From positions 1,116,001 through 1,180,000 of the forward strand of contig NZ_JAHVIT010000001.1 of the NCBI RefSeq assembly GCF_019801605.1: 64,000 nucleotides of DNA, in the 5' to 3' direction. The notes beneath the pieces are model-generated. The model made no database searches. It was not told the DNA's origin and saw only the letters and a list, made by a program, of their open reading frames with translations. The stretch is from Maritimibacter alkaliphilus. Its GTDB lineage: Bacteria; Pseudomonadota; Alphaproteobacteria; Rhodobacterales; Rhodobacteraceae. Below are positions 40,944 through 50,411 of the stretch, piece after piece; position 1 is the stretch's first letter; each line of letters begins with the position of its first letter. The position numbers and the translations under genes are program-made.

Positions 40944-42535
40944 GCGTCCTGATCATCCTCTCCAAAATCGTCTTCCTCGCGGGCTTCCTCTCGCTTCTCT
41001 GGGCCCGCAGCCGCACGTTGCTGGCCTATTTCCAGCAGGAGGAATACGACGCCACCCGCTTCCCGGACGCGATCCTGAGCGTGCGTCTCTACGATATCCG
41101 CGCCTCGCTGGCCGTGCTGGCCAGCCTGCTGTTGATCGGCACCTGGGCCCCGGTCGCGGGGATCGTGCTGGCCGCGGCCCTGATGGCGCTGATCGCCTGG
41201 CGCGAAGGCTCCTACCGGTTCAAGAAACCGCTGGCGATGACCGAACGCGCGCGGCGCATCCTCTGGCTGGCCCGGGTCATCGCCGCTGTGGCCGCGCTCT
41301 CGGTGCTCTGGTCTCCGTGGTGGATGCTGGCGGTGATCCAGCTGCTGCCGCTGGCGCTGGTGCTGGCGAACCTCGTGCTGGCGCCGATGCAGCAAAAGAT
41401 CAACCAGGGTTTCATCGACGAGGCGAGCGCCAAGCTGGCGCGGATGCAGCCGGTGACCATCGGGATCACGGGCTCCTTCGGCAAGACGACGGTGAAGCAT
41501 ATCCTCGCGGAATTGCTCGAGGTTTCGGGCCCGGTCTTCTACAGCCGCGGCTCGATCAATACGGTGCTTGGGCTGACCCGACACATCCGCCAGCGGCTGC
41601 AGTTCAGCCATCGCTACTTCATCGCCGAGATGGGGGCCTATGGCATCGGCTCGATCCAGCGGCTCTGTGATTTCGCGCATCCCGACTATGGCATCATCAC
41701 CGCCGTGGGCCACGCCCATGCGGAGCGTTTCGGCAGCCTCGAGAACACCGCCAAGGCCAAGTCCGAGCTGGCGGCCCATGTCTGCGCCCATGGCAAGGGC
41801 GTCGTCGTGACCGAGGCCGTGGCCACGCTGGAGCCCTTCGCCAAGCTGCGCGAGGCGCATCCCGGGAAATTCACCGTCGTGGGCGAGAGCGACAGCGCCG
41901 ACGTGCAGATCATCGAGGGCGTGCTCGTGGGTGCGTTCTGGCGGATCACGCTGCGCTTCAACGCGCAGGACGGCCAGCCGGAGCTGACCTTCGATCTGCC
42001 GCTGCTTGGTGCGCACAACATCATGAACGCCGCATTGGCCGTTGCGCTCGTGGCGCTTGTCGATCCGCAGGCGGTTGCGCGTCTGCCGCTGGCCACGCCG
42101 GAGGTCTCGCAGATCCCGCACCGGCTGCAGAAGAAGGCCGCGCTCGCTGGTCCGCTGATTCTGGACGACGCCTACAATTCCAACGAAACCGGCTTCGGGA
42201 ACGCGGTCTCGGTGCTGCGGAGCGTGGCAGACGAGCAAGGCGGCAAGGCGGTTCTGGTGACGCCCGGTGTGGCGGAACTGGGGGATCAGCACTCCGTCGT
42301 GCACGAGCGTCTGGGGAAACTCAGCGGTGCTGAGTGCGACGTGGTTGTCATCGTGAATCCATATCGGATACCGACGTTCCAACGCGCCGCAGAAGGCCAG
42401 CGGGCCGAGATCGTCACCAAGGCCACGCTGAAGGAGGCGCAGGCCTATGTGCAGGGGCTCGACCTCTCCAGCAGCGATGTGGTTCTCTACGAGAACGATC
42501 TGCCGGATGTTCTTGAAGAGAAACGACTTCTCTGA
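40940..42535 (+). CDS. Membrane-anchored MurF-like Mur ligase
   Basis: A 531-residue protein. Residues 1-150 hold about four or five hydrophobic helices (around 3-22, 56-86, 108-148). These replace the UDP-sugar-binding N-domain of MurF. The Mur ATPase core follows: GITGSFGKTT (175-184), the EMGAYGIGSI and TAVGHAHAERFGSLENTAKAK regions, GAHNIMNA, and the C-terminal LDDAYNSNETGFGNAVSVL, which matches the MurF DDAYNANP block. It should form an amide bond using ATP at the membrane surface. The acceptor is not UDP-MurNAc in the usual way, because that domain is absent. Its coupling to a hydrolase and a Ddl-like ligase suggests a peptide-conjugating system. Confidence 0.8.
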   Translation: MSVLIILSKIVFLAGFLSLLWARSRTLLAYFQQEEYDATRFPDAILSVRLYDIRASLAVLASLLLIGTWAPVAGIVLAAALMALIAWREGSYRFKKPLAMTERARRILWLARVIAAVAALSVLWSPWWMLAVIQLLPLALVLANLVLAPMQQKINQGFIDEASAKLARMQPVTIGITGSFGKTTVKHILAELLEVSGPVFYSRGSINTVLGLTRHIRQRLQFSHRYFIAEMGAYGIGSIQRLCDFAHPDYGIITAVGHAHAERFGSLENTAKAKSELAAHVCAHGKGVVVTEAVATLEPFAKLREAHPGKFTVVGESDSADVQIIEGVLVGAFWRITLRFNAQDGQPELTFDLPLLGAHNIMNAALAVALVALVDPQAVARLPLATPEVSQIPHRLQKKAALAGPLILDDAYNSNETGFGNAVSVLRSVADEQGGKAVLVTPGVAELGDQHSVVHERLGKLSGAECDVVVIVNPYRIPTFQRAAEGQRAEIVTKATLKEAQAYVQGLDLSSSDVVLYENDLPDVLEEKRLL

Positions 42536-42891
42536 AGCAACGGGATCTATCCGGTCGGTGCCTGATCCGGGCGCCGGCCGGGTATCGTGGCGGCGGGGGC
42601 CTTGTTTTCATGGCTCCGTCCCCCTTGATGCGATGTTCGTATAATCGGTATTATGTAAATATTGTTAATTGACCGACCGGGGTGACAGGACGCGATGGCG
42701 CGCCTGCAGTGTCCCACGGCGCCTTGCGTCGGATCGTTCATCCCGGTGCGACAGTATCGCGAAATCCTTTCGCAGTTCTCGACAACGTCAACGCGGGCGC
42801 GATACAAGAACTCTCGCGAGAAAACGCGGGAGCTTCGCCAGTCAGGCCACGAGGCACACCCGCGGCTCGGAAGCGTTGCGGAGGCACCCGG
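42536..42891. other. Gene-free spacer before the LuxR-type gene, with long-range inverted repeat
   Basis: CCGGTCGGT at 42551-42559 is inverted as ACCGACCGG at 42672-42680. Between them an AT-rich patch (TATAATCGGTATTATG region, about 42640-42665) is the likely promoter. The 210 bases between that patch and the ATG at 42892 would form a long leader. No lux-box consensus was recognised. Confidence 0.4.
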
Positions 42892-43650
42892 ATGAAGGAT
42901 CGGAGAGACTATCTCGAGCGGCTGACGAATGCGCGGTCGATCGAGGAACTCTGGACGCTGCATACCGAGAAGATGGCGTCCTACGGCTTCGACCGGCTGC
43001 TCTATGGGTTCACGCGCTACCGCACGACGACCTCGCTCGGCGATCCCGAGGATTTCGTCATCCTCACGAACCACAAGCCCGCCTATACCGATGGCTTCCT
43101 CGGCCAGGGTCTCTACTTCCACGCGCCGATGGTTCGCTGGGCGCTGGAGCATGAAGGCGCCTGTTCGTGGCGTATCCTTGCAGAGATGATGATGTCGGGC
43201 ACGCTGACCGAGAGCGAGAAGAAGGTCATCGAGTTCAACCGCTCCATGGGCGTCAAGGCCGGCTACTCGATCAGCTTCAAGTCGATCTCGCCGCGGACCA
43301 AGGGCGCAATTGCGCTGACGGCGCGCGAGGACATGCCCCAGGACGAGGCCGACGCGGTCTGGAGCGAGCATGGCCGCGATATCGTCATCATGAACAACGT
43401 GGCGCACCTGAAGATCCTCACCCTGCCCTACATGGGCACCGCCCGTGAGCTGACCAAACGCCAGCGGGAAGCCCTGCAATGGGTCGGTGACGGCAAGACC
43501 ACGCAGGACATCGCGCTGCTCATGGGGCTGACCACGGCGACGGTGGAAAAGCACCTGCGCCTCGCGCGCGAAACGCTGAACGTCGAGACCACCGCGCAGG
43601 CGGTTCTCAAGGCGGCGTTCCTCAACCAGATGTTCGTTCTGGAGGCGTGA
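42892..43650 (+). CDS. LuxR-family transcriptional regulator with autoinducer-type domain
   Basis: A 252-residue protein. The N-terminal half (about 10-170) resembles LuxR autoinducer-binding domains (YGFDRLLYGFTRYRT, a DPEDF segment, YFHAPMVRWALE). The C-terminal LuxR helix-turn-helix reads LTKRQREALQWVGDGKTTQDIALLMGLTTATVEKHLRLARETL. No luxI gene is nearby, so it is a solo. It could sense an acyl-homoserine lactone made elsewhere, an unrelated signal, or none. GGAGG lies ahead of the ATG. A frame extending upstream to 42682 has no ribosome-binding support. Confidence 0.85.
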   Translation: MKDRRDYLERLTNARSIEELWTLHTEKMASYGFDRLLYGFTRYRTTTSLGDPEDFVILTNHKPAYTDGFLGQGLYFHAPMVRWALEHEGACSWRILAEMMMSGTLTESEKKVIEFNRSMGVKAGYSISFKSISPRTKGAIALTAREDMPQDEADAVWSEHGRDIVIMNNVAHLKILTLPYMGTARELTKRQREALQWVGDGKTTQDIALLMGLTTATVEKHLRLARETLNVETTAQAVLKAAFLNQMFVLEA

Positions 43651-44154
43651 TCGGGCGCAGGATCGCAGCCCTGTGGCGACACGCGCTGGAAGGCTGGATG
43701 CAGCGTCAATCCCGAGCAAGATTGTCAGCGAATTCGCGCTATAGGTGAAAGTAAAGCGCCGTTTTCAAACGATTTCGGAAATATTTGACCGATGGGTAAG
43801 GATTACCTTACTTTATGGATCAGGCTGGGAGTGACATTCTGGCCGTGTTCCGTGAGTGGTGGCTTTGATGCCATGGGACATTCCGGCTGAACCTCAGAGA
43901 TACCTGGGCTCTTCGGTTGGTCATTCGCCGGCTGGAGGCGTATTGGTCCGCTTCCGGTCGGCATTCGACCCAGCCTTCTCATCCCCAACGTTGGGCCGGG
44001 TCTGAGACTGAGGCGGTGCCGGTCGACGGAGCGGCACCGTCTTCGCTTGAGCACGCAAGCCTGCGCTCCGAAAGACGTCCGCTCCCGCCTCCGGACTGCG
44101 CCTCTATCCCCGCGACATCCTCTGCCCGGACCCGTTGTGGTGGACGGACCGGCC
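43651..44154. other. Gene-free interval with a dyad
   Basis: About 500 bases between two converging genes with no believable reading frame. GTAAGG-ATTA-CCTTAC at 43796-43811 is a perfect 6-base-arm hairpin in an AT-rich patch (43740-43830) of unknown role. The remainder, 43870-44150, is GC-rich and unremarkable. Confidence 0.4.
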
Positions 44155-45228
44155 TCAAGCGCCCTGCCCCGTGGTGTCCCGCTCCAATGCCTCTGCCAGT
44201 TCCTGCACCAGCACTGCGGCCGGACGCGCACGCGCAAGATGTGCGCCGGTTCCGGCCCATTGCGCCGCATAGCCCGGCACGTCGCGCGCCTTGGCGGCGG
44301 CAGTGAGCTGCTTGAAGATGTCGTAGGCGAGCGGATAGGCCGGCACATCCGCCGGATCGACGCCCGCGGCGAAGCGGGTGAAGGCCGTCTCCAGCGACCG
44401 CGCCGGCCGTCCCGAGATCGCGCGCTGCATCCGGGTGCTGCCGGGCCGCGCCTGTGACAATGCGCTACGGTAGGCGGCATCGGCGGCGCTCTCCGGGCAG
44501 AGAATGAAGGCCGTGCCCATCTGTGCTGCGACGGCGCCCGCATCGAGGGCGGCGCGGATATCGGCGGCCGCCATGATCCCGCCCGCGGCGATGACCGGCA
44601 GGTCCACGGCCTTGGCGATCTCGCGGACCAGGGCAAGGCAGGGCTTGCGTGCGTCGGGCGCATCGGGGTCGAAGGTGCCGCGATGGCCGCCTGCCTCCCA
44701 GCCCTGCGCGATGATCGCATCCATGCCCGCTGTGGCCAATGCCTGCGCTTCGGCCACCGAGGTGGCGGAGGCCAGCAGGACAATCCCCGCCTGCCGCAGT
44801 GCCGCCACGGCCGCGGCATCGGGCAGGCCGAAATGGAACGACACCACGGCGGGCCGTTCCTCCAGCAGGACGGCAAGGATGTCGGGCTGGTCCTGGAAGG
44901 GAATGTAGGGATTGCCCATCTGCTCCGGTGCAGAGGCGCCCATCTGGGCCAGCAGCGGGGCGATCCGCGCGATCCACGCGGTATCCCGGGCCGCATCGCG
45001 CCGTGGCGCACCGTGGCAGAAGAAGTTGGCGTTGATGGCACGACCGGTCAGCGCCCTGGTGTCACGCAGCGTCCGGCGCACGCCCGTTGCATCCATCGCC
45101 CCCAACCCGAGAGAGCCGAGCGCACCGGCCTCGCTCACGGCTGCCGCGAGGTCCGGCGTGGTGACGCCCGCCATGGGCGCCTGGATCAGCGGGACCGTCA
45201 GGCCGAGGGACGTGAGATCGAATGTCAT
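44155..45228 (-). CDS. Nitronate monooxygenase family FMN protein
   Basis: A 357-residue TIM-barrel flavoprotein of the 2-nitropropane dioxygenase family. Motifs are PLIQAPMAGVTTPDLAAAVS near the N-terminus, VVSFHFGLPD, GWEAGGHRGTF and PVIAAGGIM, with phosphate binding by AAGGI and AAQMGTAFI. It probably detoxifies propionate 3-nitronate or another nitronate with O2. A quinone reductase role is also known in the family. GGAGC precedes the ATG at 45228. It stands alone. Confidence 0.85.
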   Translation of the reverse strand: MTFDLTSLGLTVPLIQAPMAGVTTPDLAAAVSEAGALGSLGLGAMDATGVRRTLRDTRALTGRAINANFFCHGAPRRDAARDTAWIARIAPLLAQMGASAPEQMGNPYIPFQDQPDILAVLLEERPAVVSFHFGLPDAAAVAALRQAGIVLLASATSVAEAQALATAGMDAIIAQGWEAGGHRGTFDPDAPDARKPCLALVREIAKAVDLPVIAAGGIMAAADIRAALDAGAVAAQMGTAFILCPESAADAAYRSALSQARPGSTRMQRAISGRPARSLETAFTRFAAGVDPADVPAYPLAYDIFKQLTAAAKARDVPGYAAQWAGTGAHLARARPAAVLVQELAEALERDTTGQGA

Positions 45229-45470
45229 GATGGGCTCCTCCTGCGGGCGAGAGTGCCAGCCGCGCTGCGCCCTGACCAGTGGCTTGCGCCCTGCCCGATC
45301 CCTGCGCCCGATCCGCGGGCAACGCACCGCCGCCCGGGCCCGGCCGCTCGGCTGCAATCGGCCGAACGGGTACGCTTAAGGGGCTGAGAGCCTCGTGACA
45401 CGCGAAAAGACCCCGAAGGGGCCGGCGTTTCAACACTGATTTTGGGATTGTGACCCGGTCGATGGGTCTA

Positions 45471-45560
45471 TGGCGGAGAGACAGGGATTCGAACCCTGGA
45501 GACGGTTTCCCGCCTACACACTTTCCAGGCGTGCGCCTTCGACCACTCGGCCACCTCTCC
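45471..45560 (-). tRNA. tRNA-Ser(GGA)
   Basis: A 90-nt gene. The acceptor arm GGAGAGG pairs with the 3' TCTCTCC, and the 3' CCA is encoded. The anticodon loop is CTGGAAA, anticodon GGA, reading UCC and UCU. The long variable arm of a class II tRNA is present, and the T arm reads AGGGTTCGAATCCCT. Confidence 0.97.
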
Positions 45561-45696
45561 GGTTTGGCTTCAATAGCCGAAGCACGGGGAAAGGTTCAAG
45601 AGGAGAAGCGACGCTTTCCGCAGGGAAAATTCCGCTTTTTTCGGACACCCCGCAAACGGCTCCCGAACATCTCCCGAACCGGCCCGAAGGTGGGTG

Positions 45697-47157
45697 TCAG
45701 AGCACGGGCCCCATCATCGCGATCGTGTTGTAATAGGCCCTGCGCCACAGGCCCCAGCCGATCACGTCGGCCTGCGTCACGGGCTCGGAGACGTCGATGT
45801 AGCTTTGCTGGCGGGCGCGGAGGTCGGCCGTAACGGCGGCATCCTCAAGCAGGATGTTGTTCTCGTAGTTGAGCTCGAAGCTGCGCCGGTCGAGGTTCGC
45901 GGAGCCGACCAGCGTGATGCAGCCATCCAGTGTCAGGGATTTCGCGTGCAGAAGCCCCTCCGGATACTCGAAAATCTGCACCCCCGCCGCCAGCAGGTCG
46001 TGGTAATAGCTCCGGCTCGCGGCGGCGACGACGAAGGAATCGTTGCGCTTGGGCAGCACGAGGATGGTGCGCACCTTGCGGCGGGCGGCACTGCACAGCG
46101 CCGATTGCATCGATTCCGTGGGCACGTAATAGGGCGTCGTCAGCACCAGCTCGTCCCGTGCGCCATGCATCAGCGCTTCGAAGACCTCGGGCATGGCCGT
46201 CGGGCGGACCGTGGGCCCGGTGCCGATCACCTGTGCGGTCAGCCCGGGGGCGCGGACCTCCTCGGACGGAGGCCCGATGAGCGCGCGCAGGTCATCCTCG
46301 TGATGCGCCATCCAGTCCTCGGCAAAGAGCCACTGATTCTGACGCACGATCGGCCCCTCGAAGCGCAGCATGAGGTCGACCCAGGGCCCGTACTTCTTCT
46401 TCGGCAGGAATTCGGCGTCGGCGCAGTTCTGGCTGCCGCAATAGGTGATGCGGTTGTCGATCACCACGATCTTGCGGTGATTGCGCAAATCCATACGCCC
46501 CCGAATGGGATGCAGCACGGGATTGGACACCGGCAGCGCACGGGCCAGCCTGACCCCTGCCCCTTCCATGCGGCGCCAGTGCTCGGACCGGATGATCCGG
46601 CGCGACCCGATGTCGTCGGCCATGGCGCGCACGGTGACGCCCCGGGCGGCGGCCCGGATCAGCGCCTCGACGATCGCAAGGCCGCTGTGATCGGCCAGCC
46701 AGATGTAGAAGAGCACGTGCACATGATCGCTGGCCGCGTCGATATCCGCGACGATGGCCCGGATCGAGGCCTCGGAATCCGCCAGAAGCGCGGCGCTGTT
46801 GCCGCCCACGGGGCCGAAGCCGTTGATCGATTCTCCGGTCCGGAACAGGTGCAGGTATTCCTCGCTCGGCAGGCTGAAGTCGCCGCAGGGGTTGGGCGGC
46901 GTCTCGGGATTGCGCAGGACCTCGGCCATGGCGCGATAGCGGGCGGCGCGGCGGTTGCCGATGTTCGTCTCACCGAAGAGGACATAGGCGAGGATGCCGA
47001 AGGCGGGCACGGCGATCATCACCAGCAGCCATGCCATGCGCGAGGAGGGCTCGCGGTTGGGCCGCAGGAGCGCACGCAGGATGAAACCGATCTGGATTGC
47101 GCCGTAGGCCAGCAGCAGCGGCCAGCTGGTCAGGAAGGCGACGACATGGGGCCCCAT
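45697..47157 (-). CDS. cls: Cardiolipin synthase (phospholipase D superfamily)
   Basis: Joins two phosphatidylglycerols, or a related pair, to cardiolipin. It is 486 residues. Two N-terminal membrane helices (about 8-30 and 41-61) carry an R-N-R-rich linker. The HKD motifs are HRKIVVID (227-234) and HAKSLTLD (404-411). It starts nine bases after the alaX stop and is the last gene of the run beginning with the photolyase. Confidence 0.93.
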   Translation of the reverse strand: MGPHVVAFLTSWPLLLAYGAIQIGFILRALLRPNREPSSRMAWLLVMIAVPAFGILAYVLFGETNIGNRRAARYRAMAEVLRNPETPPNPCGDFSLPSEEYLHLFRTGESINGFGPVGGNSAALLADSEASIRAIVADIDAASDHVHVLFYIWLADHSGLAIVEALIRAAARGVTVRAMADDIGSRRIIRSEHWRRMEGAGVRLARALPVSNPVLHPIRGRMDLRNHRKIVVIDNRITYCGSQNCADAEFLPKKKYGPWVDLMLRFEGPIVRQNQWLFAEDWMAHHEDDLRALIGPPSEEVRAPGLTAQVIGTGPTVRPTAMPEVFEALMHGARDELVLTTPYYVPTESMQSALCSAARRKVRTILVLPKRNDSFVVAAASRSYYHDLLAAGVQIFEYPEGLLHAKSLTLDGCITLVGSANLDRRSFELNYENNILLEDAAVTADLRARQQSYIDVSEPVTQADVIGWGLWRRAYYNTIAMMGPVL

Positions 47158-47166
47158 CCCGCGCCC

Positions 47167-47883
47167 TCAGTCCAGCAACAGGGAGACGCGGCGGTTCTGG
47201 CGGCCCTTCTTCTCGATCTTGCCGAGGCGGGCCGTGCCGATCTCGCCCGTCCGGGCGACATGGGTGCCGCCGCAGGGCTGGAGATCCACCTGCTCCGCCC
47301 CCTGCCCGATCCGCACCAGACGGATGCGTCCGGATCCGCGGGGCGGGCTGACGGACATGGTTTTCACCAGATCGGGGTTCGCATCGAGCTCCGCATCGGT
47401 GATCCAGTGCTCGGTCACCGGCAGGTCCCGGGCGATCAACTCGTTCAGCGCGGTCTCCAGCGCGACCTTGTCCGCGGGGGCCTCGGGCATGTCGAAGTCG
47501 AGCCGCCCCTTGCCGGCCCCCACCGCGCCGCCGCTCACCGGCAGCGGGATCACGACCGAGAGCAGGTGCAGCGCCGTATGCATCCGCATATGGGCAAAAC
47601 GCACGTCCCAGTCCAGTTCTTGCCGCACCGGCGCGCCGACCGGAGGCAACTCCTGCGCCTCGTTGGGGACAAGGACGACCGCGCCCTCCTCGCCCTTCAC
47701 GGCGGTGGCCACGTAGACCTCGCCCTTTTCCCAGATCACCGCACCGCAATCCCCGGGCTGGCCGCCACCGTTGGGATAGAAGATCGACCGGTCGAGGATC
47801 AGCCCGCCATCGTCCGTATGCGCCACCACCGTGGCCTCGGCCTCGGCAAGGTACGGATCCGTACGATAGAGCTGCTCGGTCAT
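47167..47883 (-). CDS. alaX: Alanyl-tRNA editing protein AlaX
   Basis: A 238-residue free-standing editing domain that hydrolyses Ser- or Gly-tRNA-Ala. Zinc ligands are H102-x3-H106 (MHTALHLL) and C204-x3-H208 (PCGGTHVARTGEIG), as in the editing domain of AlaS. The N-terminal part has FYPNGGGQPGD. It overlaps the channel gene by four bases (ATGA). The genome also carries the full AlaS at 18402. Confidence 0.92.
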   Translation of the reverse strand: MTEQLYRTDPYLAEAEATVVAHTDDGGLILDRSIFYPNGGGQPGDCGAVIWEKGEVYVATAVKGEEGAVVLVPNEAQELPPVGAPVRQELDWDVRFAHMRMHTALHLLSVVIPLPVSGGAVGAGKGRLDFDMPEAPADKVALETALNELIARDLPVTEHWITDAELDANPDLVKTMSVSPPRGSGRIRLVRIGQGAEQVDLQPCGGTHVARTGEIGTARLGKIEKKGRQNRRVSLLLD

Positions 47884-50411
47884 CTGTCCTCTCCTCCGCC
47901 GCCGTCATCGGTGCCGATATCATCGGAGGTCATATGTTGCGCCGCATCGGGCAACTTGTCTACCGCATCGCGCTTTTCGGGGCCCTGCACCGGCGGCGTC
48001 GCATCGGGCTGCGCGGGCGGCGCGGTGCCGGACGTTGGCGCGGGATGGAGTTTCTCGGGGTTCCGGATCCACAGGTCGCGCTGTGCGAAGGGGATCTCGA
48101 TCCCCTCCTCGGCAAAGCGCTCGGCGATCATGTGGTTCAGCTCGGTCTGGATCGGCAGGCCCCAGAGCACGTCGCGGATGATCAGCCGCACCTCGAAGTC
48201 GAGCGAGCTTTCCCCGAAGCCCTTGAAGTAGACGAAGGGCGCCGGGTTATCGAGGACCATGGGATGGGACTTGCCGATCTCCAGCAGGATCTCCTCCACC
48301 CGGCGGGTATTGGAGCCATAGGCCACGCCCACCGTCAGGATCACCCGGCCGATGTTGTTGCCCCGGGTCCAGTTCGTCACCGTGCCCGAAATGAGATCGG
48401 CGTTGGGCACGATCACGTCGGTGCGGTCGAAGGTCTCGATCCGGGTCGAGCGCACGGAGATCGACTTCACGATGCCCATCTGTCCGTTGACCTGGATCCA
48501 GTCGCCCTCGGAAATCGGCCGCTCCACCAGCAGGATAATCCCCGAGACGAAGTTCTGCACGATGTTCTGCATGCCGAAACCGATACCGACCGACAGCGCA
48601 CCGGCCACATAGGCGAGCGCCGAGAGGTTGATGCCGGCGGCGGTGATCGCGATGATCGCGGCGAGGAACACCCCCACGTAGCCGAGCCCGGTCACGAAGG
48701 CCCGCTGGCCGCCCGGGTCGAGCCGCGTCTTGGGCAGGATCGTGGTGCCGAGCGCCCCCTGCGACAGCCGCGTGAGCCCCAGCCCGATGGCAAAGACGAT
48801 CACAAAGGTCAGGAAGTTGCTGGGCGAAATCGTCGTTTCGCCCATGCTGAAGCCCTGCATGAACCGGGTCCAGAGCTCGATCAGGTCGGTGGGGCGCGCG
48901 CCCCAGATCAGCGCGAAGAACGGCAGCGAGGCGATCACCAGCAGCGCCGCGCCGAGGACCGGGGTCAGGGCCTCGTCCACATGGGCGCGGTTGCGGGTGA
49001 TCAGGACATAGAGTTCGACGATCACCCGCTGGAGGACGACCATGAAGGCCAGCAGCGCCAGCGACTTGATCATCGGCATGACGATCGCGTCGGCCATGGC
49101 GAAATAGCCGATCACACCGGCCAGCGGCCCCAGCACGGACATCAGGATCGTGAACCGACCCAGCAGCAGAACCAGCTGCATCAGGAAGCTCAGGCTTTCC
49201 GAGGGCTCCTGCTCGCTGCGGGCGTGGTTCATCAGCAGGCGCCCGACCCGGTAGAGGATCGGCCCCGCGGCCAGCAGCATCGGGAAGAAGATGACATTGC
49301 GCGCCTCGGCGGACCAGTCGGCATAGGCCCCTGCCGCGACGAGGATCTCGTAGAGGAACAGCAGCACGCCAAGGACGACCGAGTAGAACCGCCCCTCGAG
49401 CCGCTCCTGCCTGGTCAGGTGCAGCGGCGGATCGGCGGCCTCCGAGCTCAGGAACATCTGCGTGCCGAGCCAGAAGATGATGAAGAAGTTCACCCCGCCC
49501 TTGAAGGCCGCGCCCAGCATGGCCTCGCCCTGCGGCCCCACGAGGCCGGACATGAAGGAGGCCACGAGGATCATCCCCAGCCCGGCGGCGGGCAGGATGA
49601 TCTGCCCCAGCGAGATCAGCAGCCCCAGCAGCCAGCGTTCCGCGCTGCGGTTCCGGTCGCGCACCTTGTTGGACCAGGTTTCGACCCAGCGGCGCCCGCG
49701 CAGCAGCAGGAAGCCCGCAGCGGTCAGCGAGAGCAGCACCGCAGGCAGGGCGCCGCGCAGCGTCTCGCCGCCGGCGCGTCGCCAGTTGGTCGTCAACTCG
49801 TCGACGAGCCCCATGAAGCTGCGGCTCAGGCTCTCGGCGGCATCGGGCCAGTTGGCGGGGTTCAGGGGGGTCGGCCCCAGTTCCAGAAGCTGCGTCGTCT
49901 GCCGTTCGCGCAGGATGCGGTCGATCTCGCGGATCAGGGCATCGGCGCGGCTGTAGGCCACGCCGGCGGCAGTGGCCGGCGCCCGCAGTTCGGTCAGGCG
50001 ATTGGTGATCTCCGCGCGCTGCTGCGCGATCTCGGGGGCTTCCTCGCCATCCTCCGGCGGGGCGCCAAGCGCGTCGAGCTGCGCCTGCACGCTGGTGATC
50101 GTGCTGGCATTGATCTGCTCCGCGCCATGGAAATGATCGCGCCAGCCCACCAGTTCGGCCCGCAGGTCGCTCATGGTGGAGCTGGTGGCCGCGTCATCCT
50201 CGATCGCCTGTTCGGCGCGGGCGGCGACCTTGTCCCAGTCGCCGTAATTATAGTTGATCTGTTCGCCGCTCTCGCCATCCTGCGCGACGGCAACGGAGGG
50301 ATGGAACGGCGACAGCATCCCTGCCCCGGCCCCGGTCAGGGCCAGCAGCAGGATCAGCAGGAGGGAGCGGAGGGCCTTCGGCCGCGCATCACGGCGGGCC
50401 GGGCTCTTCAC
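47880..50411 (-). CDS. Large MscS-type mechanosensitive ion channel
   Basis: An 843-residue membrane protein. A signal peptide (about 1-44) precedes a periplasmic region, then about ten helices. The C-terminal MscS core has the pore-lining GFGMQNIVQNFVSGIILL and the beta domain EGDWIQVNGQMGIVKSI. A proline-rich tail follows. It should open under osmotic downshock. The start is chosen as GTG 50411, which overlaps the cysK stop as GTGA with GGAG upstream. The next upstream ATG (50456) lies 49 bases inside cysK. Confidence 0.85.
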   Translation of the reverse strand: MKSPARRDARPKALRSLLLILLLALTGAGAGMLSPFHPSVAVAQDGESGEQINYNYGDWDKVAARAEQAIEDDAATSSTMSDLRAELVGWRDHFHGAEQINASTITSVQAQLDALGAPPEDGEEAPEIAQQRAEITNRLTELRAPATAAGVAYSRADALIREIDRILRERQTTQLLELGPTPLNPANWPDAAESLSRSFMGLVDELTTNWRRAGGETLRGALPAVLLSLTAAGFLLLRGRRWVETWSNKVRDRNRSAERWLLGLLISLGQIILPAAGLGMILVASFMSGLVGPQGEAMLGAAFKGGVNFFIIFWLGTQMFLSSEAADPPLHLTRQERLEGRFYSVVLGVLLFLYEILVAAGAYADWSAEARNVIFFPMLLAAGPILYRVGRLLMNHARSEQEPSESLSFLMQLVLLLGRFTILMSVLGPLAGVIGYFAMADAIVMPMIKSLALLAFMVVLQRVIVELYVLITRNRAHVDEALTPVLGAALLVIASLPFFALIWGARPTDLIELWTRFMQGFSMGETTISPSNFLTFVIVFAIGLGLTRLSQGALGTTILPKTRLDPGGQRAFVTGLGYVGVFLAAIIAITAAGINLSALAYVAGALSVGIGFGMQNIVQNFVSGIILLVERPISEGDWIQVNGQMGIVKSISVRSTRIETFDRTDVIVPNADLISGTVTNWTRGNNIGRVILTVGVAYGSNTRRVEEILLEIGKSHPMVLDNPAPFVYFKGFGESSLDFEVRLIIRDVLWGLPIQTELNHMIAERFAEEGIEIPFAQRDLWIRNPEKLHPAPTSGTAPPAQPDATPPVQGPEKRDAVDKLPDAAQHMTSDDIGTDDGGGGEDR

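Noticed and set aside
42682-42891. Upstream extension of the LuxR-type protein by 70 residues
   Set aside because: No ribosome-binding site and unlike the family; GGAGG sits before the ATG at 42892.
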